DNA of 64,000 bases, taken from the NCBI RefSeq assembly GCF_011299555.1, contig NZ_CP049857.1, positions 2,232,001-2,296,000 on the forward strand, written 5' to 3'. Made by a program: the position numbers and the translations under genes. The first letter of the stretch is position 1. Each line of letters starts with the position of its first letter. Below the pieces are notes generated by a model. It saw only the letters and a program-made list of their open reading frames with translations, was not told where the DNA came from and ran no database searches. This document shows positions 46,347 through 55,112 of the stretch, piece after piece. The stretch comes from Dysgonomonas sp. HDW5A (GTDB lineage Bacteria; Bacteroidota; Bacteroidia; Bacteroidales; Dysgonomonadaceae).

Positions 46347-46523
46347 ATGGCAACAATTAAAATTAAACAAGTTAGAAGCAGAATCAATAGCCCTATTGAT
46401 CAAAAGAGAACATTAGATGCTCTAGGGTTGAGAAAATTGAATAGAGTGGTTGAACATCCAGATAATCCAGCAATAAGAGGGATGATCGAGAAAGTAAAGC
46501 ACTTAGTTTCTATAGTAGAGTAA
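46347..46523 (+). CDS. rpmD: 50S ribosomal protein L30
   Basis: Small 50S protein of 58 residues. The start is taken at 46347 (MATIKIKQVRSRINSPIDQK); an open frame extends back to 46269 but overlaps rpsE and does not resemble L30. Contains the family motif LDALGLRKLNRVVEHPDNPA, ending in GMIEKVKHLVSIVE. 19 bases after rpsE. Confidence 0.96.
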   Translation: MATIKIKQVRSRINSPIDQKRTLDALGLRKLNRVVEHPDNPAIRGMIEKVKHLVSIVE

Positions 46524-46554
46524 TAATCTAGTAAAAGATAAAAAATCTAAGCAT

Positions 46555-47004
46555 ATGAATTTATCGAATTTAAAACCTGCTGAAGGTGCTACTAAAACAA
46601 GAAAAAGAATCGGTCGTGGTACCGGATCGGGTTTAGGTGGTACTTCTACAAGAGGTCATAAAGGTGCTAAGTCTAGATCGGGTTATTCAAAGAAGATCGG
46701 TTTTGAAGGAGGTCAAATGCCTATCCAACGTCGTCTTCCTAAATATGGCTTTAAAAATATCAACCGTGTTGAATATAAAGCTATTAATTTGAATGTACTT
46801 CAAGATTTGGCTGATGCTCAAAAACTAACAAAAATTGATATTCAAACTCTGATCAATGCTGGTTTTGTTTCATCTAAGCACTTAGTGAAGATTTTAGGTA
46901 ATGGAGCATTAACTGTAAAGTTAGATGTTGAAGCTCATTCTTTCTCTAAGTCAGCAGAGGCTGCTATTATAGCAGTAGGTGGAACCGCAACAAAACTGAA
47001 GTAA
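46555..47004 (+). CDS. rplO: 50S ribosomal protein L15
   Basis: Late-assembly 50S protein. The 149-residue chain opens MNLSNLKPAEGATKTRKRIG and has GRGTGSGLGGTSTRGHKGAK and FEGGQMPIQRRLPKYGFKN. It directly precedes secY, 1 base apart. Confidence 0.97.
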   Translation: MNLSNLKPAEGATKTRKRIGRGTGSGLGGTSTRGHKGAKSRSGYSKKIGFEGGQMPIQRRLPKYGFKNINRVEYKAINLNVLQDLADAQKLTKIDIQTLINAGFVSSKHLVKILGNGALTVKLDVEAHSFSKSAEAAIIAVGGTATKLK

Positions 47005-47005
47005 G

Positions 47006-48331
47006 ATGGGATTTGTAAAAACAATAGAAAATATATGGAAGATTGAGGATCTGCGCAAACGGATTCTCACTACTTTCTTTTTCGTAGTGATCTATCGTTT
47101 TGGTACACATGTTGTGTTGCCGGGCGTAAATCCAGCGGATTTGGAAGCTCTTCGCCACAGTGCATCCGGAGGATTATTAGGCTTGCTTGATATGTTTTCT
47201 GGTGGTGCTTTTGCAAATGCTTCTATTTTTGCATTGGGTATTATGCCTTATATCTCAGCTTCGATTGTAATCCAGCTGTTGGGTATAGCACTACCGTACT
47301 TTCAAAAACTACAAAAAGAAGGAGAAAGTGGACGTAATAAGCTTAACCAATATACTCGTTATCTGACATTAGTGATACTTCTATTTCAAGGCCCTGCCTA
47401 TTTGCTAGGTGCTTTGCAAGGAGCTGCTCCTGGAGGATTCTGGAGTTTTCTATTGCCTTCAACCATCATTTTGGCAGGCGGTAGTATGTTTGTACTATGG
47501 TTAGGTGAGCGTATCACCGATAAAGGTATTGGAAACGGTATTTCGTTTATAATACTAGTTGGTATTATTGCTCGATTGCCTCATGCTTTGGTTGGAGAGT
47601 TTACTTCCCGTCTGAGTGATAGTGCTGGTGGTCTGATCGTATTTTTGCTTGAAATAGTATTTTTACTTTTTGTTATTGCAATGGCAATACTTCTTGTACA
47701 AGGTACTCGCAAGATACCGGTACAGTATGCAAAACGTATCGTTGGCAATAAACAATATGGTGGTGCACGTCAGTATATCCCATTAAAAGTAAATGCTGCC
47801 AACGTGATGCCTATCATTTTCGCTCAAGCGATTATGTTTATCCCTGTTGCTGTGGCTGGATTTACAACTGCAGATAAATCTGGATGGTTCATGCGTTCTA
47901 TGACTGATAATACCAGTTGGTTATATTGCCTTATATTTGCTTTTTTAATTATAGCATTTACATGGTTTTATACTGCGGTTACTATCAATCCAATACAAAT
48001 GGCTGATGAATTAAAAAGAAATAATGGATTTATTCCCGGAATTAAACCTGGAAAGAAAACGGCTGATTATATAGACCTTATTATGTCTCGTATAACTCTA
48101 CCCGGTTCATTATTCTTGGCTCTAGTTGCTATCTTACCTGCTTTTGCAAGTTTGATTGGAATTAGTAAAGAATTTTCTCACTTTTTCGGTGGTACTTCTT
48201 TATTGATTTTGGTTGGGGTAGTATTGGATACTTTACAACAAATCGAAAGTCACTTGTTGATGAGACATTATGATGGTTTGTTGAAGTCAGGTAGAATAAA
48301 AGGTCGTTCAGGATCAATTGCGGCATATTAA
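47006..48331 (+). CDS. secY: Protein translocase subunit SecY
   Basis: Channel-forming subunit of the SecYEG translocon in the inner membrane. The 441-residue protein has ten transmembrane helices. The first helix region (TTFFFVVIYRFGTHVVLPGV), the plug loop region with LDMFSGGAFANASIFALGI, and the cytoplasmic loop GERITDKGIGNGISFII are typical. The C5 loop has RNNGFIPGIKPGKKT. It sits in the spc segment between rplO and map, without adk. Confidence 0.98.
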   Translation: MGFVKTIENIWKIEDLRKRILTTFFFVVIYRFGTHVVLPGVNPADLEALRHSASGGLLGLLDMFSGGAFANASIFALGIMPYISASIVIQLLGIALPYFQKLQKEGESGRNKLNQYTRYLTLVILLFQGPAYLLGALQGAAPGGFWSFLLPSTIILAGGSMFVLWLGERITDKGIGNGISFIILVGIIARLPHALVGEFTSRLSDSAGGLIVFLLEIVFLLFVIAMAILLVQGTRKIPVQYAKRIVGNKQYGGARQYIPLKVNAANVMPIIFAQAIMFIPVAVAGFTTADKSGWFMRSMTDNTSWLYCLIFAFLIIAFTWFYTAVTINPIQMADELKRNNGFIPGIKPGKKTADYIDLIMSRITLPGSLFLALVAILPAFASLIGISKEFSHFFGGTSLLILVGVVLDTLQQIESHLLMRHYDGLLKSGRIKGRSGSIAAY

Positions 48332-48350
48332 GTAAGTTTAGTATAGATCA

Positions 48351-49151
48351 ATGATTTTCCTAAAAACAGAAGAAGAAATAGAATTAATGCGTGAGAGTAA
48401 CCGCTTGGTTGGTATGACTCTAGGCGAAGTTGCCAAACATATCAAGCCGGGGGTTACTACACTGCATTTAGATAAAATAGCTGAAGAATTTATCAGAAGT
48501 CATGGAGCAATTCCATCTTTTAAAGGCTATAAGGGTGCACCGGGTACAATTGATTTTACTGGGAGTATATGTGCTTCGGTGAATGATGTTGTAGTGCATG
48601 GTATACCTGGAGGTTATGTTCTTAAAGACGGAGATATAATATCAGTTGATTGCGGAACTGAAAAGAATGGTTTTTGTGGAGATTCAGCCTATACTTTTTG
48701 TGTAGGAGAGGTTTCTGAAGAAGCGAAAGCTTTATTGAGAGCTACTAAGGAATCTTTATATAAAGGTATAGAAAAGGCCATCGAAGGTAATCGTATCGGA
48801 GATATTAGTGAAGCCGTTCAGTCTCATTGTGAAAAACTGCGATATTCGGTAGTACGTGAATTAGTTGGTCATGGTATCGGTCGTAAGATGCATGAAGCTC
48901 CCGAAGTTCCTAATTATGGAAGACGAGGAACTGGTCCTTTATTAAAAAAAGGAATGTGTATTGCTATTGAGCCAATGATTAATCAAGGAAGTAAGAATGT
49001 TGTGTTTGAAAGCGATGGATGGACAGTAAGAACAAAGGATAGAAAACTATCAGCTCATTTCGAACATACAGTTTCGATTCGAGAAGGTAAAGCTGATATC
49101 TTATCTACGTTCGAGTTTATTGAGGCTGTGTTAGGAAATAACGGAATCTAA
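48351..49151 (+). CDS. map: Methionine aminopeptidase, type I
   Basis: Removes N-terminal Met from nascent proteins, with two metal ions in the active site. The 266-residue chain has the metal ligands in SVDCGTEKNGFCGDSAYTF (two Asp), the His in VGHGIGRKMHEAP, and the two Glu in AIEPMINQG and HFEHTVSI. The first shell His is in NDVVVHGIPG. Position between secY and infA is common in Bacteroidota and Firmicutes. Confidence 0.97.
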   Translation: MIFLKTEEEIELMRESNRLVGMTLGEVAKHIKPGVTTLHLDKIAEEFIRSHGAIPSFKGYKGAPGTIDFTGSICASVNDVVVHGIPGGYVLKDGDIISVDCGTEKNGFCGDSAYTFCVGEVSEEAKALLRATKESLYKGIEKAIEGNRIGDISEAVQSHCEKLRYSVVRELVGHGIGRKMHEAPEVPNYGRRGTGPLLKKGMCIAIEPMINQGSKNVVFESDGWTVRTKDRKLSAHFEHTVSIREGKADILSTFEFIEAVLGNNGI

Positions 49152-49162
49152 TTTAATTTTTT

Positions 49163-49381
49163 ATGGCTAAACAAGCATCAATAGAACAAGATGGCGTAAT
49201 TGTAGAAGCATTGTCTAATGCAATGTTTCGTGTAGAGTTAGAAAATGGACATGAAATTACTGCACATATTTCGGGTAAAATGCGTATGCATTACATTAAA
49301 ATACTACCAGGAGATAAAGTGCGAGTTGAAATGTCTCCATATGATTTGACTAAAGGTCGAATCTCTTTCAGATACAAATAA
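49163..49381 (+). CDS. infA: Translation initiation factor IF-1
   Basis: OB-fold factor that occupies the 30S A site during initiation. The 72-residue sequence has [40 protein letters not shown] and [20 protein letters not shown]. Between map and rpmJ. Confidence 0.98.
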   Translation: MAKQASIEQDGVIVEALSNAMFRVELENGHEITAHISGKMRMHYIKILPGDKVRVEMSPYDLTKGRISFRYK

Positions 49382-49392
49382 AAAAACAAGAT

Positions 49393-49509
49393 ATGAAAGT
49401 AAGAGCATCATTAAAGAAGCGTACTGGTGATTGTAAAATTGTCAGAAGAAAAGGTCGCTTATACGTAATAAACAAAAAAAACCCTAAGTACAAACAACGT
49501 CAGGGATAA
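49393..49509 (+). CDS. rpmJ: 50S ribosomal protein L36, zinc-free form
   Basis: A 38-residue protein starting [20 protein letters not shown] and ending [11 protein letters not shown], matching L36. Only one of the four zinc ligands (Cys14) is kept: positions 11, 27 and 33 are Thr, Asn and Tyr, so this is the zinc-free variant. Too short to be found by a simple length cut-off, but its place between infA and rpsM (31 bases before rpsM) and its sequence make it certain. Confidence 0.95.
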   Translation: MKVRASLKKRTGDCKIVRRKGRLYVINKKNPKYKQRQG

Positions 49510-49539
49510 TTTACTAATTTTGCAAAAATAATCAAGTAT

Positions 49540-49920
49540 ATGGCTATAAGAATAGTTGGTGTCGATTTACCGCAAAATAAGAGAGGCGAAATTGCCTTGA
49601 CATATATATATGGTATCGGACGTAGTAATTCTAATAAAATTTTAGAACAAGCAGGTGTTGATAGAAATCTTAAAGTAAAAGATTGGACAGATGAACAAGC
49701 GGGAACAATCCGTGAATTAATCTCAAGTCAATTTAAAGTTGAAGGAGATTTGAGATCTGAAGTTCAGTTGAACATTAAGCGCCTAATGGATATCGGTTGT
49801 TACCGTGGTATTCGTCACCGTATTGGCTTACCTCTAAGAGGACAAAGCACTAAAAATAACGCTCGTACACGCAAGGGCAAAAAGAAAACTGTTGCAAACA
49901 AGAAAAAGGCTACAAAATAA
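49540..49920 (+). CDS. rpsM: 30S ribosomal protein S13
   Basis: Head protein that contacts the P-site tRNA and bridges to the 50S subunit. The 126-residue chain has [33 protein letters not shown] and [20 protein letters not shown], followed by a very basic tail ([17 protein letters not shown]). Opens the alpha segment. Confidence 0.98.
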   Translation: MAIRIVGVDLPQNKRGEIALTYIYGIGRSNSNKILEQAGVDRNLKVKDWTDEQAGTIRELISSQFKVEGDLRSEVQLNIKRLMDIGCYRGIRHRIGLPLRGQSTKNNARTRKGKKKTVANKKKATK

Positions 49921-49929
49921 TAGTTTGAT

Positions 49930-50319
49930 ATGGCAAAAAAAACAGTCGCAGCTAAAAAAAGAAACGTTAAAGTGGATGCAAACGGACAAGTTCATGTGCA
50001 TTCTTCATTTAACAATATTATTATTTCGATTACAAACAGCGAAGGTCAAGTGATCAGCTGGTCATCTGCAGGTAAAATGGGTTTTAGAAGTTCTAAGAAA
50101 AACACCCCTTATGCAGCTCAAATGGCAGCGTCAGATTGTGCTAAAGTAGCATATGACCTAGGCTTGAGAAAAGTGAAAGTGTTTGTAAAGGGTCCAGGAA
50201 ACGGGCGTGAGTCTGCAATCCGTACAATACATGGTGCAGGAATAGAGGTGTCAGAAATAGTTGACGTTACTCCACTTCCTCATAATGGATGTCGTCCTCC
50301 AAAACACAGAAGAGTTTAA
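49930..50319 (+). CDS. rpsK: 30S ribosomal protein S11
   Basis: Platform protein of the 30S subunit. The 129-residue chain has [40 protein letters not shown] and the C-terminal [16 protein letters not shown], a near-universal end. It is followed by an unusually long 108-base spacer before rpsD. Confidence 0.98.
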   Translation: MAKKTVAAKKRNVKVDANGQVHVHSSFNNIIISITNSEGQVISWSSAGKMGFRSSKKNTPYAAQMAASDCAKVAYDLGLRKVKVFVKGPGNGRESAIRTIHGAGIEVSEIVDVTPLPHNGCRPPKHRRV

Positions 50320-50427
50320 TCCCAATTTCTAAGTTAGAAACATGAGTTGTGATTGATTGCAAGTAACCCTCTCTGTAATCGCGGCTGCACAATTCTCGCT
50401 TCTTTTTAATGTTTTAATTTTAAAAAA
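50320..50427 (+). promoter_or_regulatory. Structured rpsK-rpsD spacer, candidate S4 regulatory site
   Basis: A 108-base spacer inside an otherwise tight array. GAGTTGTG (50344-50351) pairs with CACAATTC (50388-50395), 8 bp with one G-U, enclosing GATT/AATC (50355-50358 with 50377-50380). An upstream palindrome TTTCTAA-g-TTAGAAA spans 50326-50340. S4 regulates its own synthesis in E. coli and Bacillus; this location fits but binding is inferred. Confidence 0.4.
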
Positions 50428-51036
50428 ATGGCAAGATATACAGGACCAAAATCAAGAATAGCCCGTAAATTCGGTGAGCCTATCTTCGGACCAGATAAAG
50501 TTCTTTCTAGAAAGAACTATCCTCCCGGACAACATGGTAATGGTAGAAAGAAAAAGACTTCTGAATATGGTATTCAGTTGCGTGAAAAACAAAAAGCTAA
50601 ATATACTTACGGAGTATTGGAAAAACAATTCCGTAACTTGTTTGAAAAAGCTGCAAGTGCTCGTGGTATTACAGGTGAGGTTTTATTACAATTCCTAGAA
50701 TCAAGACTTGACAACGTTGTATTCCGCTTGGGTATAGCTCCTACAAGAGCTGCTGCCCGTCAGTTGGTTTCACACCGTCATATTTTGGTAGAGGGTAAAA
50801 TTGTTAATATACCATCATATTCTGTTAAACCAGGACAAATAATATCTGTTCGCGAAAAATCAAAATCTTTAGAGGTTATTGATAATGCTTTATCTGGATT
50901 CAACCACAGCAAATATCCTTGGATAGAGTGGGACAATTCATCTAAATCAGGTAAATATTTGCACTTACCTGAAAGAGCAGATATTCCAGAGAACATAAAA
51001 GAACAGTTGATAGTAGAATTGTATTCTAAAGATTAA
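50428..51036 (+). CDS. rpsD: 30S ribosomal protein S4
   Basis: Primary 16S-binding protein and regulator of alpha-operon translation in other bacteria. The 202-residue chain opens [20 protein letters not shown] and has the S4 domain [20 protein letters not shown] and [19 protein letters not shown]. No zinc cysteines in the N-terminus. Followed by rpoA after 4 bases. Confidence 0.98.
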   Translation: MARYTGPKSRIARKFGEPIFGPDKVLSRKNYPPGQHGNGRKKKTSEYGIQLREKQKAKYTYGVLEKQFRNLFEKAASARGITGEVLLQFLESRLDNVVFRLGIAPTRAAARQLVSHRHILVEGKIVNIPSYSVKPGQIISVREKSKSLEVIDNALSGFNHSKYPWIEWDNSSKSGKYLHLPERADIPENIKEQLIVELYSKD

Positions 51037-51040
51037 TTTC

Positions 51041-52033
51041 ATGGCGATATTAGCATTTCAAAAACCCGATAAAGTATTGATGTTAGAAGCGGACAACTTC
51101 TTCGGTAAGTTCGAGTTTCGTCCGTTGGAACCTGGCTACGGTATTACTGTAGGTAATGCTCTTCGCCGTATTCTCCTTTCTTCACTTGAAGGTTTTGCTA
51201 TTACTTCTATAAAAATCGATGGTGTTGAGCATGAATTTGCTACAGTACCGGGAGTTATAGAGGATGTAACAAATATAATCTTGAATCTGAAAAAAGTTCG
51301 ATTTAAACAAATAGTCGAAGAAATAGAGAATGAGAAAGTAAGCATTACTATTTCGGGTTCCGAAGTGTTCAAAGCTGGAGATATAGGTAAGCATTTATCT
51401 GGGTTTGAAGTTTTAAATCCTGAATTGGTGGTTTGCCACTTAGATCCAAGTGCGAATCTTCAAATTGAGTTGACAATTAACAAAGGTCGTGGATACGTTC
51501 CCGCAGACGAGAACCGTAGTCTTTCCGATGATGTTAATGTAATCGCAATTGACTCTATCTATACTCCGATCCGTAATGTGAAATACTCTATCGAAAACTA
51601 TCGTGTAGAGCAAAAAACAGATTACGAAAAATTAGTGATAGAAATATCGACTGATGGATCTATACATCCAAAAGATGCACTGAAAGAAGCTGCTAAAATT
51701 CTTATCCATCACTTCATGTTGTTTTCTGATGAGAAAATCTTATTGGAGCAAACAGAAACTGATGGAAACGAAGAGTTTGATGAAGAAATACTTCACATGC
51801 GCCAATTGTTGAAAAGCAAGTTAGTAGATATGAACCTATCGGTTCGTGCTCTGAACTGTTTGAAATCGGCTGAAGTAGAAACTTTAGGAGAGCTTGTTCA
51901 GTTCAATAAAAACGACCTTCTTAAATTCCGTAACTTCGGTAAGAAATCTCTTACAGAGTTAGACGAATTATTAGATAGTCTGAACCTTTCTTTTGGTATG
52001 GATATATCCAAATATAAATTAGATAAAGATTAA
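51041..52033 (+). CDS. rpoA: RNA polymerase alpha subunit
   Basis: Assembly platform of RNA polymerase and target of activators. The 330-residue chain has the N-terminal dimerisation domain ([20 protein letters not shown]-like [20 protein letters not shown], residues about 27-46) and [13 protein letters not shown], then an acidic linker and the C-terminal domain (about 265-325) with [20 protein letters not shown] and [13 protein letters not shown]. In the expected place between rpsD and rplQ. Confidence 0.98.
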   Translation: MAILAFQKPDKVLMLEADNFFGKFEFRPLEPGYGITVGNALRRILLSSLEGFAITSIKIDGVEHEFATVPGVIEDVTNIILNLKKVRFKQIVEEIENEKVSITISGSEVFKAGDIGKHLSGFEVLNPELVVCHLDPSANLQIELTINKGRGYVPADENRSLSDDVNVIAIDSIYTPIRNVKYSIENYRVEQKTDYEKLVIEISTDGSIHPKDALKEAAKILIHHFMLFSDEKILLEQTETDGNEEFDEEILHMRQLLKSKLVDMNLSVRALNCLKSAEVETLGELVQFNKNDLLKFRNFGKKSLTELDELLDSLNLSFGMDISKYKLDKD

Positions 52034-52039
52034 TAAGCG

Positions 52040-52570
52040 ATGAGACATAATAAAAAATTTAATCACTTAGGTCGTACTAATACGCATAGAAACGCAATGT
52101 TATCTAACATGTGTGCTTCTTTAATCATGCACAAGCGTATTTTTACTACTGTAGCAAAAGCAAAGGCTTTAAGGAAAGTTATTGAGCCTATCATTACTAA
52201 ATCAAAGGAAGATACTACTCACTCAAGACGTTTAGTATTCCAAGATCTTCAAAGTAAATCAGCTGTAACAGAATTGTTCCAAAATGTATCTGTAAAAGTT
52301 GCAGATCGTCCAGGTGGATATACTCGTATAATCAAAACCGGAAATCGTTTAGGAGACAATGCTTCAATGTGTTTTATTGAGTTAGTAGACTACAATGAAA
52401 ATATGTTGAAAGAAACTACTAAAGCTGCTGCTAAACCTAAGACACGTCGTTCTAAGAAGAAAGCAGATGATACTGAAGTAGCTGCTGAAGCAGTCAAAGA
52501 AACTAAGGCTAAAGCTCCTAAAGCAGCTAAAGCTAAAGTAGAAGACGAAGACAAAAAAACTGAGGAATAA
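52040..52570 (+). CDS. rplQ: 50S ribosomal protein L17 with basic C-terminal extension
   Basis: The family core covers residues 1-125 ([57 protein letters not shown]). The remaining 50 residues form an Ala/Lys/Glu-rich tail ([18 protein letters not shown]), making 176 residues against about 120-130 in E. coli. Such tails are common in Bacteroidota. Last gene of the supercluster, followed by a strong terminator. Confidence 0.98.
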   Translation: MRHNKKFNHLGRTNTHRNAMLSNMCASLIMHKRIFTTVAKAKALRKVIEPIITKSKEDTTHSRRLVFQDLQSKSAVTELFQNVSVKVADRPGGYTRIIKTGNRLGDNASMCFIELVDYNENMLKETTKAAAKPKTRRSKKKADDTEVAAEAVKETKAKAPKAAKAKVEDEDKKTEE

Positions 52571-52584
52571 TTATATATTACTCT

Positions 52585-52621
52585 TAAAAAAAGCACTCTC
52601 AATATTGGGAGTGCTTTTTTT
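52585..52621 (+). terminator. Terminator of the ribosomal supercluster
   Basis: GCACTC (52593-52598) pairs with GAGTGC (52609-52614), extended inward by T-G, C-G and A-T pairs and outward by an A run facing seven T (52615-52621). It lies 22 bases after the rplQ stop and is the first terminator-like structure since the rpsL promoter. Confidence 0.9.
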
Positions 52622-52718
52622 ATGTTATAATGTTAGACTATATATCAGGTCTAATTGACCGAAAAGTTGGATTTGATAATAGAATTAGACTTATTGTAAT
52701 TTGTCTATTCGTATGAGT

Positions 52719-53438
52719 CTAGCTAAGAAAATACAAACCGCCAGCACATCCTAAGAGCAAACCTAATATGCTGCTGAATATAATAATTCCAATTATCTTA
52801 ATAATACTTTTAAACAGATTATTTTCGAATATCCGATAGAATGTCCAGCTCATATATAAATAAGATAGTAGAAGTGGTAAAAAGAGGTTTAAAGTAGGGA
52901 AAATGTAATGTAGAGGAAGAAGTATTATTAAGAATAATATTTGGATGCCAATCATATATGAATTGATGACCAAGTGTTCAAAATAATTATAATTACTCTT
53001 TCTAAATAATATAAACGAGAACAAGGCATTAAATGGTATGAGAAGATAGGTTATCAAAGCATAGTGCTTGTAAAGCCAGTCAAACGTAATTTGTATTGCG
53101 CTTTGTGTCTGAGAAGAGCTACTTATAATATCTACATTAGGATATATGTGCAAATAATGGCTCAAAAAACCATATATAGTTGCTAGAATAGTAACAAAAG
53201 CAAAAGGCTTAAAATGTTTTGCCCTTTTTCCTGAAAGATATCCCTTCAACATTTGACTAGGCCTCAGAATTAATTCCTTTATTGTATAGAGAATCCCTTT
53301 ATCAACATGAAATATGCTATGTTGAATTTCGTGTATTAAATAATGAAAGTCGATTCTCTGAGCTTTCATGAACTGTCCACATGATGGGCAATATTTAGTA
53401 TTCGATTGATTATTGCAGTTTTTACAAACTATTTCCAT
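52719..53438 (-). CDS. DUF3667 domain-containing protein
   Basis: A 239-residue protein starting at 53438, MEIVCKNCNNQSNTKYCPSC. The opening is a zinc ribbon (Cys5, Cys8, Cys17, Cys20), then the family segment around FHVDKGILYTIKELILRP and GYLSGKRAKHFKPFAF, then about five transmembrane helices to the C-terminus. The frame is open further upstream to 53615 but that part overlaps asnS and lacks homology. DUF3667 proteins are confined largely to Bacteroidota and have no known function that I can name. It lies downstream of the asnS terminator, so probably has its own promoter. Confidence 0.85.
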   Translation of the reverse strand: MEIVCKNCNNQSNTKYCPSCGQFMKAQRIDFHYLIHEIQHSIFHVDKGILYTIKELILRPSQMLKGYLSGKRAKHFKPFAFVTILATIYGFLSHYLHIYPNVDIISSSSQTQSAIQITFDWLYKHYALITYLLIPFNALFSFILFRKSNYNYFEHLVINSYMIGIQILFLIILLPLHYIFPTLNLFLPLLLSYLYMSWTFYRIFENNLFKSIIKIIGIIIFSSILGLLLGCAGGLYFLS

Positions 53439-53469
53439 ATATTTTAGACTAATAATTATAAAACAAAAT

Positions 53470-53508
53470 AAATAAAAAAGGCGATAAGTTATTATTTTAT
53501 CGCCTTTT
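53470..53508 (-). terminator. Terminator of asnS
   Basis: AAAAGGCGATAA (53476-53487) pairs with TTATCGCCTTTT (53497-53508) over 12 bp, loop of 9. Read on the minus strand it ends in TTTTTTATTT, which fits the end of the purB-rluB-asnS transcript 18 bases after the asnS stop. Confidence 0.88.
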
Positions 53509-53526
53509 ATAAATTTATATATGTCT

Positions 53527-54930
53527 TTAGAATTCCGCGTTATTTGGTGTTCTAGGAAATGGTATAACATCTCTAATGTTGCCCATACCTGTAATAAAGA
53601 GCATAAGACGCTCAAAACCTAATCCGAATCCGGCATGAGGTGCTGTTCCAAATTTGCGGGTTTCTAAATACCACCAAATTGGGTCAGCATTCATTCCTGT
53701 TTCTTTAATGCGATTCATTAGCTTGTCATAATCAGCTTCACGTTCTGATCCACCAATAATCTCTCCGATTTTGGGGAAAAGAACATCCATGCCACGAACC
53801 GTTTTTCCATCCTCATTCTGCTTCATATAGAAAGACTTGATCTCTTTCGGATAATCAGTCAGGATAACCGGACATTTGAAGTGCTGCTCTACCAGATAGC
53901 GTTCATGTTCTGATTGAAGATCTGCACCCCAATAAACAGGAAATTCGAATTTGTGTTTACTTTCTTCCAGAATTTTCACACCTTCAGTGTAAGTTAAACG
54001 AATGAACTTATTATTGGTAACAAAGTTTAATCTGTCGATTAATTCTTTATCGTATTTCTCTGCTAAGAATGCAATATCATCTTTACAATTTTCAAGAGCA
54101 TATTTGATCAAGTATTGTAAAAAGTCCTCAGCCAAATCCATATTGTCATTGATGTCATAGAATGCGACTTCAGGTTCTATCATCCAGAACTCAGCAAGGT
54201 GGCGTGGGGTATTTGAGTTTTCTGCACGAAATGTAGGGCCAAAAGTGTATATCGCACCTAATGCCATAGCTCCAAGTTCTCCTTCTAGTTGTCCTGAAAC
54301 AGTAAGATTGGTTTGACGGCCAAAGAAATCTTGACTATAATCTACTGCACCTGTTTCGGTACGAGGTGTATTGTTGAAATCAAGAGTTGTTGCCTGGAAC
54401 ATAGAGCCTGCTCCTTCAGCATCAGAAGCTGTAATGATAGGAGTATGCAAATAAAAGAATCCATGGTCGTTAAAGTATTTATGAATAGCAAACGACATGT
54501 GATGACGCATACGTAGAATTGCTCCAAAAGTGTTTGTTCTTGGACGCAAATGTGCTATTTCGCGCAGATACTCTAATGAAGGACCATTTTTTTGCTTTTG
54601 CAAGGGGTACTCTTCAGGGTCTGCAACACCGTATATTTCTATTTCTTTGGCTTGTATTTCGCAGTTTTGTCCTTGACCTTGTGATGCTACTAATGTTCCA
54701 ACGACATGAATACATGCACCTGTTGTAATCTTTTTCAGTAATTCTTCATTGAAGAGTTCTGCATCAGCAACGACTTGGATATTATTTATTGTAGAACCAT
54801 CATTTAAATGTATAAAACTTACAAATTTATTGCCTCTGCGGGTACGTACCCAGCCTTTTGCACTTACGGTTGCTCCGAAATCATCTCTGCGGAGCAAGTC
54901 TGAAATTTTAGTTCTACGAATTGTTTCCAT
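53527..54930 (-). CDS. asnS: Asparagine-tRNA ligase
   Basis: Class II aminoacyl-tRNA synthetase. The 467-residue protein begins with an OB-fold anticodon-binding domain ([20 protein letters not shown], about 24-43) and has motif 2 as [20 protein letters not shown] and motif 3 as [20 protein letters not shown], where GMGNIRD-x-x-P-F-P-R is typical of AsnRS. Last gene of purB-rluB-asnS on the minus strand; a 182-base repeat-rich spacer separates it from rluB. Confidence 0.98.
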   Translation of the reverse strand: METIRRTKISDLLRRDDFGATVSAKGWVRTRRGNKFVSFIHLNDGSTINNIQVVADAELFNEELLKKITTGACIHVVGTLVASQGQGQNCEIQAKEIEIYGVADPEEYPLQKQKNGPSLEYLREIAHLRPRTNTFGAILRMRHHMSFAIHKYFNDHGFFYLHTPIITASDAEGAGSMFQATTLDFNNTPRTETGAVDYSQDFFGRQTNLTVSGQLEGELGAMALGAIYTFGPTFRAENSNTPRHLAEFWMIEPEVAFYDINDNMDLAEDFLQYLIKYALENCKDDIAFLAEKYDKELIDRLNFVTNNKFIRLTYTEGVKILEESKHKFEFPVYWGADLQSEHERYLVEQHFKCPVILTDYPKEIKSFYMKQNEDGKTVRGMDVLFPKIGEIIGGSEREADYDKLMNRIKETGMNADPIWWYLETRKFGTAPHAGFGLGFERLMLFITGMGNIRDVIPFPRTPNNAEF

Positions 54931-54977
54931 TTTTAATTTAAGTTTGTCCTGACTAGGGTTATAACTAATCTTAGATA

Positions 54978-55089
54978 TTTATTGCTATTATAGTTATTAG
55001 AGCAATAAAAGGTCTGTGATCTTAAATATTTATTGCTGCTTTCGCATGTATAGCCATCTCTGTCATTATACGTGCAAAAGCAGCAAATA
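54978..55089. repeat. Compound palindromic repeat between rluB and asnS
   Basis: Three linked elements. TTTATTGCT (54978-54986) is inverted relative to AGCAATAAA (55001-55009). GCAATAAA (55002-55009) and TTTATTGC (55029-55036) enclose AGGTCTGTGATCT, a copy of the intergenic repeat core. TATTGCTGCTTTCGCATGTA (55031-55050) pairs with TACGTGCAAAAGCAGCAAAT (55069-55088) as a long stem with few mismatches. This is the most complete copy of the family. It could shape the rluB 3' end or the asnS leader. Confidence 0.6.
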
Positions 55090-55112
55090 GGTGTATCACC
55101 TTATAATTTTAT

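Noticed and set aside
53439-53615. N-terminal extension of the DUF3667 protein
   Set aside because: It overlaps the 3' end of asnS and its terminator hairpin; the zinc-ribbon family start at 53438 is a better match.
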